Shown one piece after another: positions 10,120 through 19,791 of a DNA stretch of 47,841 bases. Source of the DNA: Campylobacterota bacterium (GTDB lineage Bacteria > Campylobacterota > Campylobacteria > Campylobacterales > Sulfurovaceae). The translations under genes were made by a program, and so were the position numbers. Within the stretch, counting starts at the first letter, position 1, and every line of letters begins with the position of its first letter. The notes under the pieces are model-generated. The model made no database searches, was not told where the DNA came from, and worked only from the letters and a program-made list of their open reading frames with translations. The DNA lies in assembly GCA_013153055.1 (NCBI GenBank), contig JAADFE010000088.1, forward strand, positions 1 through 47,841, given 5' to 3'.

Positions 10120-11628
10120 ATGAAAACAGAAGCAAAGGTCGGTCTTTTTATAACTATATCACTATTTTTTCTTTTTGGATTGTTATCACAGCTTAGTAGT
10201 TTTGATAATCTGTTCAAAAAGAGTTATCCTCTTATAGCAAAAATAGATGATGGTTCAGGGTTAAAAGCAAAAGCGAAAGTTAAACTCAAGGGAGTTGATA
10301 TAGGTTATGTTGAGAAAATTACATTAGAAAACAATGATGTTATTACTCATTTGAAAATTGATGAAGGGGTTAAAATCCCTAGTGACTCTATTATTACCGT
10401 TTCTCAAGACTCACTACTAGGTGGGAAGTTTTTGGATATAAAACCTGGTAAATCCCCAGAGCCTTTGAAACCAAATATGATTTTGGAAAAGCAGGAGAAA
10501 CAGTCAAGCATAGCAGATGCTTCAACTTCTGCTGATGAGGCATTTAAACAGATAGGTCTTTTGGTTCAAGAGATAAGAGATATATTTAATAAAGGTGGTA
10601 AGAGTGATATTCAAAAATCTTTAGCAAATATAGAGAAGTTTACAGAGCTATTGGCATCTATTAGTGAAGATGATAATAAAACTATTCATGAGATAATTGC
10701 TAATCTAAATAATACTATCAAAAAGTTTGATAAGATGGGTGGAGATATAAGTAGTGCAGCTGATAATTTTAGTGCTATGAGTAAAGATATAAGTAAAACA
10801 GCAAATGATTACTCAAAAGTAGCTAACAATATAAACAAAGATTTACCAGCAATAATGAAAAGAATTGATAGTATAACTGCATATTTAAATAATGTTAGTG
10901 CTACACTTGATAAAAAACTTCCACCAGCGATGGATAAGTTTACACACTTAGAGGATAATCTAAATAAAACTATAGAAGATAATAAAAGTAATCTGAATAA
11001 GGCATTAACTTCTGTAGATGGTTTTTTTGCTAATGGTACAGAGACTATGGAAAAGATAGATAAATATTTAGATAGTATGGTTAAGAGTGAACTACATGTA
11101 GAGATGAGAAGTGATGAGGTTTATGATGATGGTGGATACTCTAAATCACAATTTAATTTAGCATTAAAACCAGATGCTACTAGATACTATATGATAGGTT
11201 TGGCATCTGCTCCTAGTTTCAAAAAAGATGATAGTTTTGATAGAGGTTATGCAGGTAATAAAAAGCATGAGAGTGGAGAGTTTTTTATATCTGCACAGTA
11301 TGGTAAGAGATTTGATGATTTGTTATTTCGTATAGGTATTATAGAGAGTACAGGTGGTTTTGGAGTTGACTATTTTTCATGGAATGATACTTTGAAATTT
11401 AGTGCTGATTTGTATGACTTTAATGCTGTAAATGATATTAGAGGTAAAAACCCAAATCTAACTATGACTATGAGATATCAGTTCTTTAAACATATCAACG
11501 CCTATGTTAGTGCCAATAATGTTATGAATAGCAAAGCAAATAGTATGTCAGCTGGACTTGGTGTAAGTTTTGTGGATGATGATTTGAAAAATCTTTTAGG
11601 TTCAGCAGCATCAGTAGCAGGAAACTAG
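10120..11628 (+). CDS. MlaD/MCE family protein (phospholipid transport)
   Basis: TM anchor then MCE domain: DDGSGLKAKAKVKLKGVDIGYVEKITLENNDV..., long helical C-terminal region. Confidence 0.88.
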   Translation: MKTEAKVGLFITISLFFLFGLLSQLSSFDNLFKKSYPLIAKIDDGSGLKAKAKVKLKGVDIGYVEKITLENNDVITHLKIDEGVKIPSDSIITVSQDSLLGGKFLDIKPGKSPEPLKPNMILEKQEKQSSIADASTSADEAFKQIGLLVQEIRDIFNKGGKSDIQKSLANIEKFTELLASISEDDNKTIHEIIANLNNTIKKFDKMGGDISSAADNFSAMSKDISKTANDYSKVANNINKDLPAIMKRIDSITAYLNNVSATLDKKLPPAMDKFTHLEDNLNKTIEDNKSNLNKALTSVDGFFANGTETMEKIDKYLDSMVKSELHVEMRSDEVYDDGGYSKSQFNLALKPDATRYYMIGLASAPSFKKDDSFDRGYAGNKKHESGEFFISAQYGKRFDDLLFRIGIIESTGGFGVDYFSWNDTLKFSADLYDFNAVNDIRGKNPNLTMTMRYQFFKHINAYVSANNVMNSKANSMSAGLGVSFVDDDLKNLLGSAASVAGN

Positions 11629-12303
11629 ATGAAGAGTAGCCCTATTTTTTTAAATAGAGAAGATGCTACTGTTAAGCTTATAGATAGTTTGCCTATTGAT
11701 ATTTTAAAGTCTCATGAGACAGTAGTTTTGGCTACAAGTGCAGAGGGGGTCTATTTTGCAGATAAGGTAGCAGATAGACTTAGCTGTAGAATGGATATTC
11801 TATTTACGGAACCTATCTATTCAGATATAAATCCATCTTTGGCTATAGCCATGGTAGGTGAAACTGAAGAGATAGTTATGCACAAAGCTCTGATTGATGC
11901 TTTTGATATATCCAAAGATTATATATATAGCGAGGCAAAGAGAAGATATAACGAGGATATTTTAGGTTATATGACTAGATATAGAGACGGTAGAGTATTA
12001 GACGGTTTGAATAAAAAGTTTGTACTATTAGTAGATGAGTGTGTAGAGACAGGACTAACAATAATGACAGCTATAAAAACTGTAATAGCACTTGGTGCTA
12101 AAAATGTTTTTATAGCTGTTCCTATTTTAGATAATGTTGTCTATAAAAGTTTGATTAATATATGTGATGATTTGTTTTGTCCATATAAAATTGATGATTA
12201 TATATCTATTGAGTACTATTATGAGAATTTGGAAGAGTTCACATCTCAAGAGGTAGAAAAAATAGTAAAAAATAGGAAAATAATAAAGGAAGAAAATGAG
12301 TGA
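11629..12303 (+). CDS. Phosphoribosyltransferase family protein
   Basis: PRTase-like LLVDECVETGLTIMTAIKTV (PRPP loop variant). Confidence 0.8.
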   Translation: MKSSPIFLNREDATVKLIDSLPIDILKSHETVVLATSAEGVYFADKVADRLSCRMDILFTEPIYSDINPSLAIAMVGETEEIVMHKALIDAFDISKDYIYSEAKRRYNEDILGYMTRYRDGRVLDGLNKKFVLLVDECVETGLTIMTAIKTVIALGAKNVFIAVPILDNVVYKSLINICDDLFCPYKIDDYISIEYYYENLEEFTSQEVEKIVKNRKIIKEENE

Positions 12304-14428
12304 ACAGATTATAGAGATTAGTTGTAATAATTTAGATGAGATATATTCATTTAACAAAGTAGCCAAACAAGCAAGTGGAGCTGTACTGTATAAATGTGGT
12401 GATGCTGTACTTTTAGCAGCTGTTGCTATTGAGCTTAAACCTGTAGAGGAGGATTTTCTGCCTCTAACTGTGCAGTATATAGAAAAATCATACGCAGCAG
12501 CAAAAATCCCAGGTGGATTTGTAAAGAGAGAGACAAAGCCTGGTGATTTTGAGACATTGACATCTAGAATTGTTGACCGTTCATTGCGTCCACTCTTTCC
12601 AAAAGGTTTTCACTACCCTGTAGTATTGACTGTTATGGTGCTTAGTACAGACTCCAAAGTTGATATGCAGTTAGCAGCACTACATTCGGCATCTGCTGCA
12701 CTATATACCTCAGATATCCCTGTGAGCAAAGCTATAGCTGCTGTTCGTATTGGTAAAGTTGATAATGAGGTCTTGATAAATCCTACACTACAAGAGCAGG
12801 AAAACTCAACTCTTGATTTGCTTGTTGTCGGTAGTGGTGAAGATGTATTGATGATAGAGATGTGTGTCAATGCCTCTAATGAAGATAATCAACAAAGAGT
12901 AAATGAACTAGATGAAGATGAGCTTTTAGATATCATAGAGATGTCTCAACACTCAATCGCTACAGCAACCAAAGATTATGAAAATGGTTTTCAGAGTGTC
13001 AAAAAAGATGAGATGGATTTGGTACTAACTGATGAAAAATCAGATGAGAAACTCTATAATTATATAGCAGATAACTATAAAACAGAGGTAGAGAGTGCAA
13101 TCCAATCTATGGCAAAGAGTGAGAGAAATAGTGAATTAAAATCTATAGAAGAGAGAATTATAGCCGATTTGGAAGCAAAAGGTGAAGAGGTTGATAGAGA
13201 GCTAGTATCAGAGATGTTACATGCTTACAAAAAATCTATTGTTAGGTCTCTGATTTTGGATAAAAATATTAGAGCAGATGGTAGAGCATTGAATGAGGTA
13301 CGACCTATATCAATAGAGACCAATATATTACCATCAGTTCATGGTTCATGTTTATTTACTAGAGGTCAAACTCAAGCATTAGTTACAGCTACTCTAGGGG
13401 ATAGCAAAGAGGCACAATCATATGAACTAATAGGCTCAAAGACATCTCTATATGAGACTTTTATGGTGCATTATAACTTTCCAGGTTTCTCTGTAGGTGA
13501 AGCAAAAAGACAAGGACCTCCAGGTAGAAGAGAACTAGGACATGGAAACTTAGCTAAAAGAGCATTGGAGCCTACTCTTGAACTTAGTAGAGACTATACT
13601 GTTAGATTGGTCTCAGAGATTCTAGAATCAAATGGTTCCTCATCTATGGCTACAGTTTGTGGTGGAGCTTTGGCACTAAGAGCGGCTGAGGTCAAGACCG
13701 AGAAACTAGTAGCTGGAATTGCTATGGGACTGGTAACAGAGGGTGATAAATATGCAGTACTTAGTGATATTATGGGATTAGAAGACCATGATGGAGATAT
13801 GGATTTCAAAATCACAGGAACTACTGATGGTATAACAGCCCTACAGATGGATATAAAACTAGGTGGTATAGATATAGGTGTATTAAAGGATGCACTACAT
13901 CAGGCAAAAGATGGACGGTTGCATATATTGGAGATTATGGAAGAGGCACTAGAGAATATGACTCCAAGTCAAGCACTACCAAGCAGTATAGTATTTAGTA
14001 TAGACTCATCTCATATTCCTGCTATCATTGGAAAAGGTGGTGGAACTATTCGTGAGATTATTGAGAAATATGGTGTGAGTATAGATATAGATAGAGAAGC
14101 AAATAGTGTCAAGATAACAGGTAGTTCAAAAGAGGGTGTAGCTAGTGCAAAAGAGTATATAGATAATATCACATCTACCCCTACAAAAAGGCAGATGGAT
14201 TATGAGATAAACAAACAGTATAGAGGTAAAATCAAAAAGATTTTGGATTTTGGAATGTTTGTAGAGATGCCTGATGGATATGATGCACTATTACATATAT
14301 CAAAAGTATCAAAAGATAGAATAGAGTCTCTTGAGGGTATGTATAAAGTCGGAGATGAGATAGATGTTATCGTACTAGAACAAAAAGGTAAAAAAGTAGA
14401 ACTCTGTACTCCTGATTATCTATTTTAG
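12296..14428 (+). CDS. pnp: Polyribonucleotide nucleotidyltransferase
   Basis: PNPase motifs: FVKRETKPGDFETLTSRIVDRSLRPLFPKGF, GEAKRQGPPGRRELGHGNLAKRAL, C-terminal KH and S1 domains. Confidence 0.97.
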   Translation: MSEQIIEISCNNLDEIYSFNKVAKQASGAVLYKCGDAVLLAAVAIELKPVEEDFLPLTVQYIEKSYAAAKIPGGFVKRETKPGDFETLTSRIVDRSLRPLFPKGFHYPVVLTVMVLSTDSKVDMQLAALHSASAALYTSDIPVSKAIAAVRIGKVDNEVLINPTLQEQENSTLDLLVVGSGEDVLMIEMCVNASNEDNQQRVNELDEDELLDIIEMSQHSIATATKDYENGFQSVKKDEMDLVLTDEKSDEKLYNYIADNYKTEVESAIQSMAKSERNSELKSIEERIIADLEAKGEEVDRELVSEMLHAYKKSIVRSLILDKNIRADGRALNEVRPISIETNILPSVHGSCLFTRGQTQALVTATLGDSKEAQSYELIGSKTSLYETFMVHYNFPGFSVGEAKRQGPPGRRELGHGNLAKRALEPTLELSRDYTVRLVSEILESNGSSSMATVCGGALALRAAEVKTEKLVAGIAMGLVTEGDKYAVLSDIMGLEDHDGDMDFKITGTTDGITALQMDIKLGGIDIGVLKDALHQAKDGRLHILEIMEEALENMTPSQALPSSIVFSIDSSHIPAIIGKGGGTIREIIEKYGVSIDIDREANSVKITGSSKEGVASAKEYIDNITSTPTKRQMDYEINKQYRGKIKKILDFGMFVEMPDGYDALLHISKVSKDRIESLEGMYKVGDEIDVIVLEQKGKKVELCTPDYLF

Positions 14429-14437
14429 AGCTATCAG

Positions 14438-15469
14438 ATGAGAAAGTTGTTATCTCTATCTTTAATACTATATGTACTAATATTTACAGGGTGCCCATTC
14501 ACCGAAGATAATGATATTTGGTATGATGGATATAAGATATGTAACCTCTCATCTGTTATCAAAGATGAGAATGGTTCACTCTATATAAATGGTGAAAATA
14601 GCTTATATGAGATTAGAGATAACAATATCACAAAAAGCAATAAAGATTTCAGAGATATCTTTTTAGATATAGAACAAAACCGTACAGATTTGCCATCAGC
14701 TAGTGAGATAGTTGACCTAATTACATCAAATCACTATAGTAACCTAGATGAGGTTAGATACTATAATCTATTTGGTTTATCAGCAGATGATTTATCATAT
14801 ATTTTTGCAGTAGTATCATATAACACTCACAACAACTCATTTATAGATGAACTAGTACTACTCCAAGAGACAAATGGTAGCTTGTATCTAAAAGACCATA
14901 TAGTAATCAGTAGAGCCTCATACTCAGATGATAGTGGCTTCTCTCCTATAGATGATTTTGAAGATATAGTATATCCTACGCCTATATTTCCAAAAACTAC
15001 TGAAAATAAAGACTTTAGTAGTATGATAAAAGAGATAATCGTAAACAGTAGATACTATCTACTCGTATCAGAGAGTAATAGCTCATCATCACTATATGAT
15101 AATATGCCAAAGCTAATAACTCTCGATATCCAAAATCAAAAACTAAAACCTATAGAGTTATCAGAGTTTATAGATAGTTACTATCATCAGAATATAGATT
15201 TTATAGAGATATTTGATTATCTAAAGAGTAGTGTTACAGAGGAGTCAGGGATATTTGATGGTATCAATTATTCAATATACCCAGAGGGATTATATATCAC
15301 CTATTCATCAAATATCAAAATCAAAAATAGTAATCTAAATGAAAAAATGGGACCAAAACCAGAGGGTATCTATAAAGCAATGTATAGATTTTATCCAAAA
15401 GATGAGTATCCAAACTTTATAGAGTTACAAATTCCTATAGATAGGAACTGTAGTGAGGAGTTTTTTTAG
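14438..15469 (+). CDS. Putative lipoprotein, unknown function
   Basis: Lipobox LILYVLIFTGC; long intact ORF. Confidence 0.65.
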   Translation: MRKLLSLSLILYVLIFTGCPFTEDNDIWYDGYKICNLSSVIKDENGSLYINGENSLYEIRDNNITKSNKDFRDIFLDIEQNRTDLPSASEIVDLITSNHYSNLDEVRYYNLFGLSADDLSYIFAVVSYNTHNNSFIDELVLLQETNGSLYLKDHIVISRASYSDDSGFSPIDDFEDIVYPTPIFPKTTENKDFSSMIKEIIVNSRYYLLVSESNSSSSLYDNMPKLITLDIQNQKLKPIELSEFIDSYYHQNIDFIEIFDYLKSSVTEESGIFDGINYSIYPEGLYITYSSNIKIKNSNLNEKMGPKPEGIYKAMYRFYPKDEYPNFIELQIPIDRNCSEEFF

Positions 15470-15485
15470 TTTTTAAAGGGAAAAA

Positions 15486-15683
15486 ATGAAACAAATAATA
15501 ATATTAAGTCTAAGTTTAATACTTTTGAATGGATGTATCCAGCATTATGACAGAGATAAATATACAGAGTGGTATAACCAAAAAGAGACTCAAGATGCAA
15601 AAAATCATGGAAGAGAACCAAAACTTATTAAAAGAGATGATGCACCTATAAATTCTCTTATAAAATCTATTGATACGAAATAG
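15486..15683 (+). CDS. Small putative lipoprotein
   Basis: MKQIIILSLSLILLNGC lipobox; SD-like aaaggg upstream. Confidence 0.55.
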   Translation: MKQIIILSLSLILLNGCIQHYDRDKYTEWYNQKETQDAKNHGREPKLIKRDDAPINSLIKSIDTK

Positions 15684-15805
15684 GTATCAACTTCTGCGTT
15701 TATAATTAGGTTATTTTTTGTTTTAAAATTTATACTCTGAATTATTGTTGACATATCCTATTCCTTTTTAATCTCTATATATTTTATTGTTATAATTTGT
15801 AACGC

Positions 15806-16135
15806 TTAGTAATTAACCTGTTGAACTGAAGTACTATCAAGCAAAGCAGGATATAACTTTACTTCTCTATCAATATCTTCAAATAATTTATCTCTTGCTA
15901 CCTCTAACTCATATCTGTTTTGAAGATTCATCCAAAACTCTGCACTGTTTCCAAAAAACTTAGATAAGCGTAAAGCAGTATCTGCTGTAATGGCTCTTTT
16001 TTTATTTACAATCTCATTGATTCTACGAGGAGTAACATTTAGTGCTTTAGCCAAAGCATTTTGACTAATATTAAAAGGTTGCATAAACTCCTCTAAAAGT
16101 ATCTCTCCTGCATGTATTGGTTTTATTTTATTCAT
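15806..16135 (-). CDS. higA: HigA-type antitoxin (XRE HTH)
   Basis: HAGEILLEEFMQPFNISQNALAKALNVTPRRINEIVNKKRAITADTALRLSKFFGNSAEFWMNLQ. Confidence 0.92.
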   Translation of the reverse strand: MNKIKPIHAGEILLEEFMQPFNISQNALAKALNVTPRRINEIVNKKRAITADTALRLSKFFGNSAEFWMNLQNRYELEVARDKLFEDIDREVKLYPALLDSTSVQQVNY

Positions 16136-16144
16136 TTTTTACTC

Positions 16145-16426
16145 CTAATGATAATCTACTATTTCAACATCCAATGCAAAACCATTTTCCCATGTAAAAC
16201 AGATTCTAAATTGTTTGTTCACTCTAATGCTATATTGCCCCTCTCTATCCCCTGATAATTTTTCTAATCTATTGGCAGGAGGAATCCTAAGGTCATCTAT
16301 ATTTATTGCCGAATCTATCATCAAAAGTTTTCGATAAGCCATTCTTTGAATATCATGAGGTAACTTTTTTGAAAATTTTCGTTCATAGACTTTATGCGTC
16401 TCTTTACATCTAAATGTTTTAATCAT
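16145..16426 (-). CDS. higB: HigB-type toxin (RelE/HigB family mRNA interferase)
   Basis: IPPANRLEKLSGDREGQYSIRVNKQFRICFTWENGFALDVEIVDYH; located directly upstream of higA. Confidence 0.93.
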   Translation of the reverse strand: MIKTFRCKETHKVYERKFSKKLPHDIQRMAYRKLLMIDSAINIDDLRIPPANRLEKLSGDREGQYSIRVNKQFRICFTWENGFALDVEIVDYH

Positions 16427-16473
16427 TTGTTATTATAGCACTTATATCGTTATATGTAAAGTTTTTTTATATT

Positions 16474-16623
16474 CTACCCAAAAATCCTTTTCAACTCATC
16501 TTTATCCAACTGACTAAGCCAATTCTCCCCAATAGAAACACTCAAATCGGAAAGTTCTTGTTTGGCTTTTATCATCTTGTCAATTTTCTCTTCAAAACTA
16601 TTTTTGGTAATAAATCGATAGAC
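16474..16623 (-). pseudogene. C-terminal remnant of SNF2-family DEAD/DEAH helicase
   Basis: Manual minus-strand translation VYRFITKNSFEEKIDKMIKAKQELSDLSVSIGENWLSQLDKDELKRIFG* matches the conserved SNF2 helicase C-terminus; upstream in-frame stop. Confidence 0.65.
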
Positions 16624-16698
16624 CTAGACATTGCATCTATTATGATTTTTTGTGGTAAATCAGGGGCGATACTATTCCCAAATATTTTAGGAATAGCT

Positions 16699-17547
16699 TT
16701 AAATTTCCTCTTTCTTATTTTTCATATACTCTAAGAGTTCTTCTTTTTTAATATTTAGTTTTTGAACTACATCATCAATGGCTAATTGAAACTCTCTTAT
16801 CATAATAACAGCATTTTTAAAAGCAGTCTCTTTTGCCCCTTTTTCAATACCTTTTTGTATTCCTACTCTTAAACCATCTTGAAAAAATGGTATCTTTTCA
16901 ATATCTACTGTTAACATTTCAACTCCTTTTTTTACATTTTCTTCTAACCCTCTATTGGTTGAATAGAGTGTGACTATCTCTAAATATTTCTCAAAAGCAT
17001 TATCATCATTTAGCTCTCGTAGCTTTCTCAAAATTTTGTTTATAACTGTCTGTTTATCTTGTCCTTTAAAGTCACAAAGGATAGACAATGCTATAGCTGA
17101 TGGGTCATTACTCTCCAACAACTCCTCACAAGCTATATCTCTCATATCTATTATATCATAAGAATAATTCATTTTATCCCGTTTGATTTGAGATTTCATA
17201 TTGCACTTATTTTTGCCGATATAAACCATATATTGTGAGACTTTGTACTCTTCATACAAAAAGAGTATATCCGTATAATATCTACACATTCTTAAGTGCA
17301 TCTGTTTATGGTTATTGTTTTGTATCTCAATATGCACAATCTCATCTCCATTTTGAAAGAGCAAATCACTCTCTCGTGACTCAACTCGTGTAAACTCTTG
17401 GTTGATAATTTCCATATTCTCTTTTATATCAATATGCAAGATATGTTTAGATATATCTCGTGCTATATTTTTGAGTATCTCTTTGCTTATGACATCTTTT
17501 TTACCCATACTCAAAGCCTTTGTTTTGGATTTTTTGTATTTTAACAT
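16699..17547 (-). CDS. Rpn-like / PD-(D/E)XK nuclease family putative transposase
   Basis: ESRESDLLFQNGDEIVHIEIQNNNHKQMHLRMCRYYTDI and C-terminal GIQKGIEKGAKE...REFQLAIDDVVQKLNIKKEEL. Confidence 0.78.
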   Translation of the reverse strand: MLKYKKSKTKALSMGKKDVISKEILKNIARDISKHILHIDIKENMEIINQEFTRVESRESDLLFQNGDEIVHIEIQNNNHKQMHLRMCRYYTDILFLYEEYKVSQYMVYIGKNKCNMKSQIKRDKMNYSYDIIDMRDIACEELLESNDPSAIALSILCDFKGQDKQTVINKILRKLRELNDDNAFEKYLEIVTLYSTNRGLEENVKKGVEMLTVDIEKIPFFQDGLRVGIQKGIEKGAKETAFKNAVIMIREFQLAIDDVVQKLNIKKEELLEYMKNKKEEI

Positions 17548-17585
17548 AAAAAATTATGAAGCATTGAAAATGTGGCGAATTATTT

Positions 17586-17614
17586 CTAGTTCCCAAATCA
17601 AATTTGGGAACTAG
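17586..17614. repeat. Perfect 13-bp inverted repeat
   Basis: CTAGTTCCCAAAT-caa-ATTTGGGAACTAG. Confidence 0.85.
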
Positions 17615-17688
17615 GGATTGGTACTATCTTCTTTTTCAGACCCTGTATGTTGTATAGCACTTTTGATGTTTGTGTAACTTCAGTTATT

Positions 17689-18144
17689 TTAAATAAAAAT
17701 AAAAGAAATTATAAATAAAATAGCTATTTTACTTAGATAAAGAATAGAAACATTAAAGGTAAGCATTCTTTCTGAAAGAAGATAAATTTTCTCTAAACTT
17801 TTTATCTTATTTTTATTTTTAAATGAGTGACTTATGTAAGCTATTTTTATATTTGTTTTTTCTTTATTAAAAAAATTTTCTATTTCTAAAAGTCTTTCAA
17901 TAAATATCTTTTGATACATTTTATATAAACCCTCTATAACCCAGAATAGAAGACTGGTGATTAATGGGATAAACAGTAAAATAGGTTTATTATTTAAAAT
18001 TGATAATCCAATAATTGCAGAAAAAATACTTATAGACCAGCTTTTTATTTGAAAAATTCTTGTATCTAAATCTTTTATTATAGAATTTAGTAATTCAAAT
18101 TCTTTTAATAAAACTTGAAATTCTCTATCTGTTAATTCTTTCAT
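17689..18144 (-). CDS. Two-TM membrane protein, unknown function
   Basis: Hydrophobic segments IFSAIIGLSIL... and IAILFIISFIFI; intact ORF. Confidence 0.55.
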   Translation of the reverse strand: MKELTDREFQVLLKEFELLNSIIKDLDTRIFQIKSWSISIFSAIIGLSILNNKPILLFIPLITSLLFWVIEGLYKMYQKIFIERLLEIENFFNKEKTNIKIAYISHSFKNKNKIKSLEKIYLLSERMLTFNVSILYLSKIAILFIISFIFI

Positions 18145-18255
18145 TTATTTCCTTGAAAATATCAATTTAATATTATAACTTATTTTATATTAATAGTTAA
18201 TCTCATATTTGTTCTTGTATCGGATATAGTAATCCAACCTATAAACATCCACTAT

Positions 18256-18402
18256 TCACCCCTCAAAGCGTATCTCTCCAATGGTAATAACAGATAGATA
18301 AATATCATTTTCATCAAGTGAGCTTACATAGTCTAAAACTTTTTGATTTGGTTTCTTGGAGATAAATTCAGAGATTATATTGGTATCTAATAGATATCTC
18401 AA
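18256..18402 (-). pseudogene. Truncated VapC-type PIN-domain toxin
   Basis: Manual translation (L/M)RYLLDTNIISEFISKKPNQKVLDYVSSLDENDIYLSVITIGEIRFEG*; PIN N-terminus stops after ~48 aa. Confidence 0.75.
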
Positions 18403-18520
18403 AACTCTATCCTACCTTGATAAACCTCTGAATTTCTACTTAAATCAAGCCCAACCAAAGGAGAGGATTGAAAAAAATCTACTAATGACTGTTTGTGAGG
18501 TTGAGTTTTTTTTTCGTTCC
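18399..18520 (-). pseudogene. Remnant of cognate VapB/Phd-type antitoxin
   Basis: ...NEKKTQPHKQSLVDFFQSSPLVGLDLSRNSEVYQGRIEF* resembles the C-terminus of VapB/Phd antitoxins (SLVDFF..SPL.G..LDL.R); no intact N-terminus. Confidence 0.6.
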
Positions 18521-18592
18521 AAAACTCTTAACAGTTCTGCTCCCCAAATGGTTGTGCCATATATTTTTCTTGCCATTTTTTTACTCTGTTAT

Positions 18593-18708
18593 TAGACTTC
18601 TTGTAAAACTCTTTGGAATCGGAGACTTTAGTCCCGAAAAAAGCGAGGCTCTTGTGCTTTGCACTCTCTTCTAGAAAGCCGTCGGTTCCTAATTTTCTAA
18701 GAAGTCTA
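18593..18708. mobile_element. MITE-like element with terminal inverted repeats
   Basis: TAGACTTCTT...AAGAAGTCTA termini, imperfect homology extending ~36 nt into each arm; non-coding; TA at both ends. Confidence 0.55.
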
Positions 18709-18790
18709 TTGTTTTTTGTTATTTTAGCGTGTTTTTTATGAAGAGGTATTTTTAAATAAACTGAATAGTTAAATCATTGATGCTCTTAGG

Positions 18791-18821
18791 TAACATTTAT
18801 TTAACAATTTTATTATAAAAT
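18791..18821 (+). promoter_or_regulatory. Predicted RR operator + -10: TAACA-TTTATT-TAACA-N9-TAAAAT
   Basis: GGTAACATTTATTTAACAATTTTATTATAAAAT upstream of the two-component operon; same layout at four other promoters. Confidence 0.7.
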
Positions 18822-18850
18822 AGCCCATACAGGTTAAAGGAGTATATCTT

Positions 18851-19162
18851 ATGAGAAAATATATGATAATATATCTGTTTTTTGTTCTATTCTCTTTTAC
18901 TCTTTTCGCAGAAGATAATGCAGAGGTCTCTATCAAAGCTCTTATTGAGAGAATAAAAGAGGCAGGAGTTGAAGATAAGAGAGTGTTGATAAATCAACTT
19001 AAACTTGAATTACGAAAAATGAATAAAGAGAGTCGCAAAAAAACTGTTATGGAGTTGAAAAACTCTCTCAATCAAAAAAAAGTTAATATAGGTCATCAAA
19101 ATAGAACCAATAGAGTACATAGGTTGATGAGACATAGACATTTTGGAGGAGGTCATAGGTAG
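18851..19162 (+). CDS. Small exported protein with His/Arg/Gly-rich C-terminus, upstream of TCS
   Basis: Signal peptide MRKYMIIYLFFVLFSFTLFA; tail RVHRLMRHRHFGGGHR. Confidence 0.7.
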   Translation: MRKYMIIYLFFVLFSFTLFAEDNAEVSIKALIERIKEAGVEDKRVLINQLKLELRKMNKESRKKTVMELKNSLNQKKVNIGHQNRTNRVHRLMRHRHFGGGHR

Positions 19163-19791
19163 TGCATAGATTGCTTTTATTGGAAGATGACCCAAATCTC
19201 TCCAAAACTCTTATCAAATATCTCAAGCTCAATGGATATGAAGTTGATTGGGCAAAAAATGGTGAAGAGGCAGTAGAGCTTAGCTATCAAAATAGTTATG
19301 ATTTGTATCTATTTGATATAAATGTTCCTCTGTTAGATGGTATAGATTTGTTAACTCAACTAAGAAATGCAGAGGATTTTACACCAACTATTATTATATC
19401 TGCCATGGTTGATATAGAGTCGATAACCAAAGGTTTTATAGCAGGGGCTGATGATTATGTCAAAAAACCTTTTGACCCAGAAGAGTTATTGATTAGAATA
19501 AAAGCAAAAACAGCCTCATTAAAACAGAAGTTGGTTTTTAGAGATTTTGAGATAGATTTAGACTCTCATGAGATTAGATATAAAAAAGAGCTACTACATT
19601 TAGGTGTAGTCCAAAAAAATCTATTGATTGCTCTAATCCAAAACTATCCAAACCCTGTAACAAAAGATGAACTACTACTTTTGCTTGATAAGCCAACCGA
19701 TTTAGCCCTTCGAGTCAATATAGCCAAGCTCAAAAAAAACCTAGATATAAAAATACAAAGTATAAGAGGAGTTGGATATAAAATTATTTGA
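19162..19791 (+). CDS. OmpR-family response regulator
   Basis: LLLEDDPNLSKTLIKYL, LYLFDINVPLLDG, KKPFDPEELLIRIKA, winged-helix ending IQSIRGVGYKI. Confidence 0.93.
   Translation: MHRLLLLEDDPNLSKTLIKYLKLNGYEVDWAKNGEEAVELSYQNSYDLYLFDINVPLLDGIDLLTQLRNAEDFTPTIIISAMVDIESITKGFIAGADDYVKKPFDPEELLIRIKAKTASLKQKLVFRDFEIDLDSHEIRYKKELLHLGVVQKNLLIALIQNYPNPVTKDELLLLLDKPTDLALRVNIAKLKKNLDIKIQSIRGVGYKII

Noticed and set aside
18356-18595. 79-aa plus-strand ORF
   Set aside because: Antisense to the better supported VapBC remnant; the protein has no recognisable features.
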